From Desulfamplus sp. (lineage in GTDB: Bacteria; Desulfobacterota; Desulfobacteria; Desulfobacterales; Desulfobacteraceae): a DNA stretch of 6,497 nucleotides. Positions 1-4,958 of this stretch are shown piece after piece. The DNA lies in assembly GCA_015232935.1 (NCBI GenBank), contig JADFYT010000136.1:1-6497 (forward strand), in the 5' to 3' direction. Position 1 is the first letter of the stretch. The number at the start of each line of letters is the position of its first letter. Under the pieces are notes generated by a model, which saw only the letters and a program-made list of their open reading frames with translations, searched no databases and had not been told where the DNA came from. The translations under genes and the position numbers were made by a program.

Positions 1-43
1 TCTTTTCTTTTTTTTTTTTTTGAAGTGTGATTGATTCTTCCAT
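1..43 (-). CDS. Possible N-terminal start of a third pil-operon gene (pilR position), cut by the window edge
   Basis: An ATG at 43 on the minus strand opens a frame that stays open to the window edge and reads MEESITLQKKKKEK. It lies 92 nt downstream of the pilS-like stop, on the same strand. In Geobacter-type clusters the NtrC-family regulator gene pilR follows pilS, and such regulators often begin with a short polar stretch before the receiver domain, so this could be its start. Only 14 codons are visible, several of them within a homopolymer run, and the upstream purine-rich AAGAAAG is a weak ribosome binding site. No receiver-domain motif can be seen. The assignment rests on position alone and is weak. 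Confidence 0.2.
   Translation of the reverse strand, partial: MEESITLQKKKKEK
8..21. repeat. 14-nt T homopolymer at the left edge
   Basis: An uninterrupted run of 14 T on the plus strand (A on the minus strand) lies in a longer T-rich stretch from position 1. No hairpin-forming sequence flanks it on either strand, so it does not look like an intrinsic terminator. Its place at the very end of the sequence suggests an assembly edge or a homopolymer-length error; a frame running through it cannot be trusted. Confidence 0.7.
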
Positions 44-135
44 TATTATATATCTTTCTTTTAATCCTGTTCTATATTGGGTTGGAGTACTTTTGTGTTT
101 TCCTTTCCGCTGCTGTCATTGAAAAATTGGTATAG

Positions 136-1683
136 TTACCCTAATTTACTGTCAGGTGTCAATATCTTGTTTTGGTTTGAAACAGAGGTATTACCTACGT
201 TATTTTTAAACATAACTGTAAAGGTTGTCCCTTTTCCAGGATCGCTTTCAACGTATATCAACCCGTTATATGAATCGACAAGCCTGTGAATAATTGAGAG
301 TCCAAGCCCTGTACCATAGGATTTTGTAGTGAAAAAAGGGTTGAATACAGAATCTATATCCATCTGGTCAATGCCGCATCCATTATCGCTTATCTTTAGA
401 AGGATCCTGTTATCTCTTGATCTGAAAAGCCTGATAATTATAGTTCCTCTGATTACAGGCAGTTTTTTGATACCATCCTTGTCTTCAGTTGGAGTGCCTG
501 CCAGATTATCCATAAAAACCTTATGAAGGAAAGTCTTGGCTACTTCGGTTGGCTCAGGCTCATCCTCGTCCTCAGCATTTTGATTTTTAAGGGCATGAAT
601 GGCTTCTGCAGCGTTTTTCACAAGATTCCACAGAATCTGACGAAAATGGTCAGGATCCATATTAACAGAGACAGAGTCATCCAGGTCCATTTTAAAATCA
701 ATTTGATCACCGCACTGTCCGGTATCTCCAGTATCTGATTCTGGATTACTGCCAGACGGCACATCCTTTGGAGGAGCATTATCACGACAAAGTGAATCCT
801 GCCTGAAAAGATTTATTGTTTCCACTATCTCGTGGGCAAGAATAATCTGCTTTGAGTTATAAGAGGGGGGTTTTGCAAAAAGAAGAAATTCTGTGACTAT
901 TCTGGAGAGACGCTCAGTCTCACGCAATACAATCTGCATAAGCCTGTAATTTGAGGTTCCGGGTTGTGAATCCTCCTTGAGCATCTGAATTGATCCTGAC
1001 AAGGATGCTAATGGATTTTTTATTTCATGAGCCATGCCTGCCGCAAGCTCTCCCATTGTAGCCATTTTCTCGACACGCTTTAGATGATCCTCAATAAGTT
1101 TGAGTTCTTTTCTGGCCATTTTCGCCTGAAACGCAAGAAAACCGCTTAGAACAGCCACAGCAAAACATGCCGCCATGATTATTACCAGACGGTAAATAAT
1201 ATGGTTCCATGGAACCTGAGCAGATAACTGTCCTGTGGTTACAAAAGGAGCTATAAAACCATAATACTCAAGATCGATCAACAGACCGTACTGAAGAGAG
1301 CACAACGTAGCAATTATAAGGCTCCCCTTGCGTAAAAGAAGCATGCTTGCAGCTATAATCACCACAAGATAGAGAAATGTAAATATGCTTTGAAAACCAC
1401 CTGTAATAAAAATTATGGCACTTACGGCAAAAGAGTCAAGTGCAAGCTGAGCATATGCAAACATGGGGCTGGTTGAAAGTTTTTTGAAAAGCAGGCCGTA
1501 CAATACAGAGAGAAACAGCATAAGCAGAGCAACAACATAAACCGCCACAAACGGCCGGGCGTCAAATGGAAGAGATTCATTTGTAGAAAACACAAGCGTG
1601 GAAAATATCAAAACAATTGAAAATATAATCCTGAAACCTATTAGCCACTTCAATCCACGCTGCAATTCAACTGGAGTTATCAT
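136..1683 (-). CDS. pilS: PilS-like membrane sensor histidine kinase
   Basis: A membrane-bound sensor kinase of 515 aa, probably PilS, which phosphorylates the NtrC-type regulator PilR to control pilin transcription. The N-terminal ~185 residues hold about six hydrophobic segments (near 11-33, 45-66, 76-94, 98-117, 120-138 and 162-185). A short linker leads to the HisKA dimerisation helix with phospho-acceptor H219 in GMAHEIKNPL. The HATPase_c domain follows: N box with N353 and N357 (LWNLVKNAAEAI), G1 box DNGCGI (433-438), F box FNPFFTTK (447-454) and G2 box GTGLGLSI (457-464). All catalytic boxes are intact. I see no PAS domain between membrane region and HisKA. Two polar, acidic insertions (about 298-328 and 366-408) lengthen the catalytic part. 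The ATG overlaps the upstream pilC stop by one base (TAATG) with no clear Shine-Dalgarno sequence, implying translational coupling. The pilS assignment depends on the pilC neighbour; another NtrB-like kinase is possible. Confidence 0.85.
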   Translation of the reverse strand: MITPVELQRGLKWLIGFRIIFSIVLIFSTLVFSTNESLPFDARPFVAVYVVALLMLFLSVLYGLLFKKLSTSPMFAYAQLALDSFAVSAIIFITGGFQSIFTFLYLVVIIAASMLLLRKGSLIIATLCSLQYGLLIDLEYYGFIAPFVTTGQLSAQVPWNHIIYRLVIIMAACFAVAVLSGFLAFQAKMARKELKLIEDHLKRVEKMATMGELAAGMAHEIKNPLASLSGSIQMLKEDSQPGTSNYRLMQIVLRETERLSRIVTEFLLFAKPPSYNSKQIILAHEIVETINLFRQDSLCRDNAPPKDVPSGSNPESDTGDTGQCGDQIDFKMDLDDSVSVNMDPDHFRQILWNLVKNAAEAIHALKNQNAEDEDEPEPTEVAKTFLHKVFMDNLAGTPTEDKDGIKKLPVIRGTIIIRLFRSRDNRILLKISDNGCGIDQMDIDSVFNPFFTTKSYGTGLGLSIIHRLVDSYNGLIYVESDPGKGTTFTVMFKNNVGNTSVSNQNKILTPDSKLG

Positions 1684-2891
1684 TAGCCAACAGCACCAGC
1701 AATACTGAATATCGGAAGATACATGGCAATTACAAGCCCTCCTATAACAACTCCAAGAAAGACAAGCATGAAGGGCTCAATCATAGCCGTAAGGTTGTTA
1801 ACTGCCTGATCTACCTCATCATCATAAAAATCGGCAATTTTACCAAGCATCTGGTCAAGAGCACCGGTAGATTCTCCAACAGCTATCATGGAACATACCA
1901 TTGATGGAAAAACTCCGCTTTCCAGCAATGGATCCGCCATTGATCGACCCTCTGCGATACCAATTTTGACATCACCAATGGCAAATTCCACAGTTTTGTT
2001 TCCAGCGGTTCTTGCCACAATATCAAGAGCCTCCAGAATGGAAACACCGCTTGACATCATTGTTCCCATGGTTCTTGTAAATTTGGCAACCGCTACCTTT
2101 TTAATAAGCAGTCCAAAAATAGGCATTTTCAGGATCAAATCATCCATCACAATCCTGCCTTTTGTGGTGCCGTAGGCTCTTTTCAGAACAAATATAGAAC
2201 CAAAGATCCCTGCAATTATGTACACGATATTTGCCACAAAAAAGTCGCTAACTGCAACAGCCAGTAATGTCGGACCAGGAAGAGAACCACCCATATCATC
2301 AAACATCTTCTTAAAAACCGGAATAACAAAAACCATGATAATAGCAACAACAATAATAGCAATGGCCATTGTAATCGCAGGATATGTCATGGCACCTTTC
2401 ACCTTTTTTTTAAGCTTTGCCATCTTTTCCATGTAAGCTGACAGCCTTCTTAGAATTATATCAAGAATACCGCCAGCCTCACCAGCAGCGACCATATTTA
2501 CAAAAAGTTCATCAAAAACCTTTGGAAATTTTTTAAGGGCATCTGCAAAAGTCTCTCCTGTTTCAACGGATTCCTTTATCTTCTTTAAAATCTTTTTGAA
2601 TGTGACATTTTCTTGCTGACTGTGAAGTATATCCAGGCACTGCAAAAGAGGAAGGCCAGCATCAATCATGGTTGAAAACTGACGGCAGAAAATAATGACA
2701 TCAGCATCTGTTACAGCTGGCTGCAAAAAAGCGACATTTTCAAAAATATCCTTTGGTTTTTCCTTTACCTTTATTGGCTTTATCTTTCTTCTCTGAAGGC
2801 TTGATCTGACCTGGTCAGGGGTCTCTGCCTCCATCTCGCCTTTTATAGTCCTGTTCTTGGGATTTTTACCCGTCCATATAAAAACTTTCAC
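1683..2891 (-). CDS. pilC: Type IV pilus inner-membrane platform protein PilC (T2SS F family)
   Basis: A polytopic inner-membrane protein that forms the platform of the type IV pilus machine and couples the PilB/PilT ATPases to pilin insertion or removal. The chosen GTG at 2891 gives 402 aa, the usual family length, and begins VKVFIWTGKN, matching the typical PilC N-terminus. A strong AAGGAG lies 6 nt upstream. The frame is open further, to an ATG at 2984, but that would add 31 residues covering the ribosome binding site. Two T2SSF repeats are visible, about 66-191 and 269-391, starting with the paired motifs FCRQFSTMIDAG and FTRTMGTMMSSG and each containing a GE-x(2)-G-x-LD motif (GEAGGILD, GESTGALD). 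Membrane segments lie near 170-191, 213-236 and 372-396. The C-terminus, MYLPIFSIAGAVG, is typical. It is followed by pilS with a one-base overlap. Upstream, where pilT or pilB is usual, lies the inverted ftcD tail. Confidence 0.93.
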   Translation of the reverse strand: MKVFIWTGKNPKNRTIKGEMEAETPDQVRSSLQRRKIKPIKVKEKPKDIFENVAFLQPAVTDADVIIFCRQFSTMIDAGLPLLQCLDILHSQQENVTFKKILKKIKESVETGETFADALKKFPKVFDELFVNMVAAGEAGGILDIILRRLSAYMEKMAKLKKKVKGAMTYPAITMAIAIIVVAIIMVFVIPVFKKMFDDMGGSLPGPTLLAVAVSDFFVANIVYIIAGIFGSIFVLKRAYGTTKGRIVMDDLILKMPIFGLLIKKVAVAKFTRTMGTMMSSGVSILEALDIVARTAGNKTVEFAIGDVKIGIAEGRSMADPLLESGVFPSMVCSMIAVGESTGALDQMLGKIADFYDDEVDQAVNNLTAMIEPFMLVFLGVVIGGLVIAMYLPIFSIAGAVG

Positions 2892-2992
2892 TAAGCTCTC
2901 CTTAAGCAATGTGGATCCAATTTTTTCATGATGCAAATATCCCTTTGCCAATATAAAACTTTCATAAGGATGTCTGGCCTGCAATCAACCTG
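2892..2992 (-). other. Gap between the inverted ftcD end and pilC
   Basis: This 101-nt stretch separates the ftcD TGA (2995-2993) from the pilC GTG. None of its three minus-strand frames resembles the C-terminus of PilT or PilB. There is no hairpin followed by a T run, so no intrinsic terminator is evident. A TTGATT and a TATGAA 16 nt apart, at the ftcD-proximal end, form a possible but weak sigma-70-like promoter. Apart from the pilC ribosome binding site I can assign nothing firmly here. Confidence 0.4.
2898..2903 (-). promoter_or_regulatory. Shine-Dalgarno site that decides the pilC start
   Basis: AAGGAG on the minus strand, with a 6-nt spacer to the GTG at 2891-2889. It is the only strong ribosome binding site near the 5' end of pilC and favours the GTG over the more distant ATG at 2984, which has nothing comparable in front of it. 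Confidence 0.75.
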
Positions 2993-3161
2993 TCATATAT
3001 TGATGCTGTTCAATCTGGAAAGCACTTCAACAGACTTTAATCTTGCTCTCTGTGCAATCTCTTGTGCCTCCTTTGTTATCGTCTCTCCAAAACTCTTGTC
3101 TTCAATATCTTTCATGTTAATGCAGACATTTCTAAAAGCTCCCCATATACCAGTTTCCAGG
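2993..3161 (-). pseudogene. ftcD: C-terminal tail of ftcD, inverted second copy, cut at the junction with hutU
   Basis: The minus strand reads LETGIWGAFRNVCINMKDIE, then a further 35 residues (DKSFGETITK... to ...LNSINI) and a TGA stop. The first 20 residues are exactly the last 20 of the plus-strand ftcD product at the right edge of the window, and at DNA level 3101-3161 is the perfect reverse complement of 6437-6497. The additional 35 residues resemble the end of formimidoyl-THF cyclodeaminase and supply the terminus missing from the right-hand copy (513 + 35 = 548 aa; animal FTCD is about 541). Homology stops at 3161. A frame continues to an ATG at 3178, but those residues (MANQCR) are antisense to hutU, so the 61-aa open frame is a junction product and not a real gene. 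It lies 101 nt upstream of pilC on the same strand. Confidence 0.9.
3101..3161 (-). repeat. Inverted repeat, left copy (61 nt, perfect)
   Basis: Exact reverse complement of 6437-6497 with no mismatch over 61 nt. Similarity ends sharply at 3161/3162, where the ftcD copy would need C on the minus strand and G is found. The opposite limit (3101) is set only by the end of the window, so the repeat is probably longer. The two copies enclose about 3.3 kb of hut genes. Confidence 0.97.
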
Positions 3162-3573
3162 CGGCACTGATTCGCCATTCAGGGAAACCGCCAACATAAA
3201 AGATGGCAGCAATGTGTGTGCTGATATGGCAACCCACTGCTTTGCAGGAAATGCGGCTCGCGGGATGTCTCTTGTAGCCTTGCACAACGGTGGCGGAACA
3301 GGAATTGGAAAGGCTGTAAACGGTGGATTCGGGCTTGTGCTTGATGGCAGCCAGAGAGTTGACAATATTATTCGATCTGCAATGTCATGGGATGTGATGG
3401 GAGGAGTTGCAAGACGTAACTGGGCAAGAAACCAGAATGCAATGGAGGTTGCAATTACATACAACCTGGAAAACAGCAATAAGGATCAGGTTACCATTCC
3501 TTTTCTGCCGGATAACAGACTGCTTGACAAGGCTGTCGCAAATTGTTTCAATACAGCCAACGCCCATAATTGA
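3160..3573 (+). CDS. hutU: Urocanate hydratase, C-terminal fragment (5' part missing)
   Basis: Urocanase adds water to urocanate, giving 4-imidazolone-5-propionate, using tightly bound NAD as an electrophile. What remains is 137 codons reading GGTDSPFRETANIKDGSN and onward to a TGA at 3571-3573. The GTDSPFRE segment, the GGGTGIGKAVNGGFG glycine-rich stretch and LDGS are hallmarks of the C-terminal part of the family; wording such as SAMSWDVMGGVARRNWARN points to the long (about 660-680 aa) form found in many anaerobes. Roughly the first three quarters is absent. In frame, the sequence upstream of 3160 is antisense ftcD and hits TAA at 3133-3135, so there is no native start; the GTG at 3214 is internal. 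The fragment cannot encode an active enzyme. The hutI gene follows after 74 nt on the same strand, so the intact gene would be the first member of a hutU-hutI-ftcD operon. Confidence 0.9.
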   Translation, partial: GGTDSPFRETANIKDGSNVCADMATHCFAGNAARGMSLVALHNGGGTGIGKAVNGGFGLVLDGSQRVDNIIRSAMSWDVMGGVARRNWARNQNAMEVAITYNLENSNKDQVTIPFLPDNRLLDKAVANCFNTANAHN

Positions 3574-3577
3574 TGAT

Positions 3578-3636
3578 CTGATTCAGGACTTGTAAAAGCC
3601 CAGGTTGAATCAATTTCGGGATTTTATAGAATCAGG
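3578..3636 (+). promoter_or_regulatory. Alternative short inverted repeats in the hutU-hutI gap
   Basis: CTGATTC at 3578-3584 can pair with GAATCAG at 3629-3635, which overlaps the hutI ribosome binding site AGGAG (3634-3638). Alternatively TGATTCA (3579-3585) pairs with TGAATCA (3606-3612). The two pairings are mutually exclusive. Arms are only 7 bp and loops are 20-44 nt, so this may be chance; it is recorded because one pairing would cover the first bases of the ribosome binding site. Confidence 0.2.
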
Positions 3637-3638
3637 AG
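3634..3638 (+). promoter_or_regulatory. Shine-Dalgarno site of hutI
   Basis: AGGAG with a 9-nt spacer to the ATG at 3648. It supports that ATG as the hutI start. Confidence 0.7.
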
Positions 3639-3647
3639 CTTAAAGTT

Positions 3648-4904
3648 ATGACCATCCAGTTTTTCAAAAATGCAAATATTTACACACCTGTTGATAAAGG
3701 CAATCCCGCCGCCGGAAAAAATCAGGGAGTCCTTGACCATTTTGACAATGGTGCACTCCTTGTTGAAGATGGAATCATTATTTTCGCGGGTAATATTGGC
3801 AATATGGCTGATAATGCTGAAATAATGGGAAAACTTGAATCTGTTGACAATACTGTTGACTGCTTTGGGCAGTGCGTGATTCCAGGATTTGTGGATCCTC
3901 ACACCCATATGTGTTTTGCGGATCTAAGAGAGTCTGAATTTGAGATGAGACTTCAAGGCACCCCTTATCTTGAGATACTCAAGCAGGGGGGAGGGATTCT
4001 CTCCTCAGTCGAATCTGTGTCAAATGCATCTGAAGAGGCTCTTTACTTCAATACTCTTAAACATGCTCTTTCTGCTTTGAAATTAGGCACCACAACACTG
4101 GAAATAAAAAGCGGATATGGCCTGGATACTCAAAATGAACTTAAAATGCTCAAGGTTATTGACCAGGTCGCCAGAACAACACCTCTTGATGTAGTTGCCA
4201 CATTTCTTGGTGCTCATGCCGTTCCAAAGAGTTATAAAGATGATCCTGATGCATTTATCTCGCTTGTTGTGGACAAGATGCTTCCCGCAGTCAAGGCTCA
4301 GGGTATCGCGACCTATTGTGATATCTTTTGTGAAAACTCTGTATTCTCGGTTCAACAGAGCAAAAAGGTTCTTGAGGCCGCACTCGAACTCGGACTTAAG
4401 GTTAAAATACATGCTGACGAGGTAAACGATCTTGGAGGGGCAGCTCTTGCGGCAGAGCTTCGTGCGTCCTCAGCTGACCATCTTCTTGCGGCAAGCGATG
4501 GGAATATTGAAAAAATGGCCTCAGCAGGAGTGGTTGCAACTCTTTTGCCAGCGACCGCCTACAGCCTTCGCAAACCATATGCAAGAGCAAGGTTCATGAT
4601 TGAGAAGAGTCTTCCGGTTGCCCTTGCCACAGACTGCAACCCGGGTTCTAGTTACTGTGAGTCCATGCCGTTTGTTTTTGGTCTTGCCGTTCTGAATATG
4701 GGAATGACACCATCTGAGTCCCTGACTGCGGCAACTTTAAATGGGGCATACGCGATTGGAATGGCGTCAAAAGTTGGCTCTCTGGAGAAGGGTAAACAGG
4801 CGGATTTTCTTCTTCTTGAGGGCGATTCCCCTGCAATTCTTGCGTACCACGCGGGAGTCTCGCCTGTGACTTCAGTATTCAAACTTGGTGAGCAGGTGGC
4901 ATGA
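3648..4904 (+). CDS. hutI: Imidazolonepropionase
   Basis: Cytoplasmic metal-dependent amidohydrolase that opens the ring of 4-imidazolone-5-propionate to N-formimino-L-glutamate, the third step of histidine degradation. The protein is complete at 418 aa, the normal family length. The amidohydrolase signature is intact: PGFVDPHTH with metal ligands H85 and H87, substrate-side R94 in the DLRESEFEMR segment, KSGYGL with Y157, GAH with H190, IHADE with ligand H255 and catalytic E258, ADH with H278, and ATDCNPGS with D329. The C-terminal GSLEKGKQADFLLLEG is the usual small beta-domain return. The ATG is preceded by AGGAG at a 9-nt spacing. It lies 74 nt after hutU and 54 nt before ftcD, all on the plus strand, consistent with one transcript. 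Nothing in it looks damaged, unlike its neighbours, which are both incomplete. Confidence 0.97.
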   Translation: MTIQFFKNANIYTPVDKGNPAAGKNQGVLDHFDNGALLVEDGIIIFAGNIGNMADNAEIMGKLESVDNTVDCFGQCVIPGFVDPHTHMCFADLRESEFEMRLQGTPYLEILKQGGGILSSVESVSNASEEALYFNTLKHALSALKLGTTTLEIKSGYGLDTQNELKMLKVIDQVARTTPLDVVATFLGAHAVPKSYKDDPDAFISLVVDKMLPAVKAQGIATYCDIFCENSVFSVQQSKKVLEAALELGLKVKIHADEVNDLGGAALAAELRASSADHLLAASDGNIEKMASAGVVATLLPATAYSLRKPYARARFMIEKSLPVALATDCNPGSSYCESMPFVFGLAVLNMGMTPSESLTAATLNGAYAIGMASKVGSLEKGKQADFLLLEGDSPAILAYHAGVSPVTSVFKLGEQVA

Positions 4905-4945
4905 TTTATTTGCCATTTCCAGATCAGATAACCGGTATGGCCGGA

Positions 4946-4949
4946 GAGG
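4946..4949 (+). promoter_or_regulatory. Shine-Dalgarno site of ftcD
   Basis: GAGG inside the purine run GGAGAGGGG (4943-4951), with a 9-nt spacer to the ATG at 4959. The 54-nt gap after hutI carries no convincing terminator, only a CCGG-5nt-CCGG mini-palindrome, so hutI and ftcD are probably co-transcribed. Confidence 0.6.
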
Positions 4950-4958
4950 GGTATTATA

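Noticed and set aside
2934..2954. A sigma-54 promoter upstream of pilC (TTGGCA ... TTGCAT on the minus strand)
   Set aside because: The GG and GC elements are separated by 13 nt, whereas the -24/-12 promoter needs 10 nt.
2892..2984. Longer PilC starting at the ATG at 2984
   Set aside because: The additional 31 residues do not look like a PilC N-terminus and include the AAGGAG that serves the GTG at 2891; the shorter form has the usual family length.
2993..3178. A 61-aa minus-strand open frame that could be called a new small protein
   Set aside because: Its first six residues are antisense hutU and the rest is the ftcD C-terminus in its native frame; it is created by the junction.
3214..3573. 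A 119-aa gene starting at the GTG at 3214
   Set aside because: hutU similarity continues in frame upstream to about 3160 (GTDSPFRETANIKDGSN), so the GTG is internal to a truncated urocanase.
4934..4946. CCGG-5nt-CCGG mini-palindrome between hutI and ftcD as a terminator or operator
   Set aside because: Arms are only 4 bp, no T run follows, and it overlaps the ftcD ribosome binding region.
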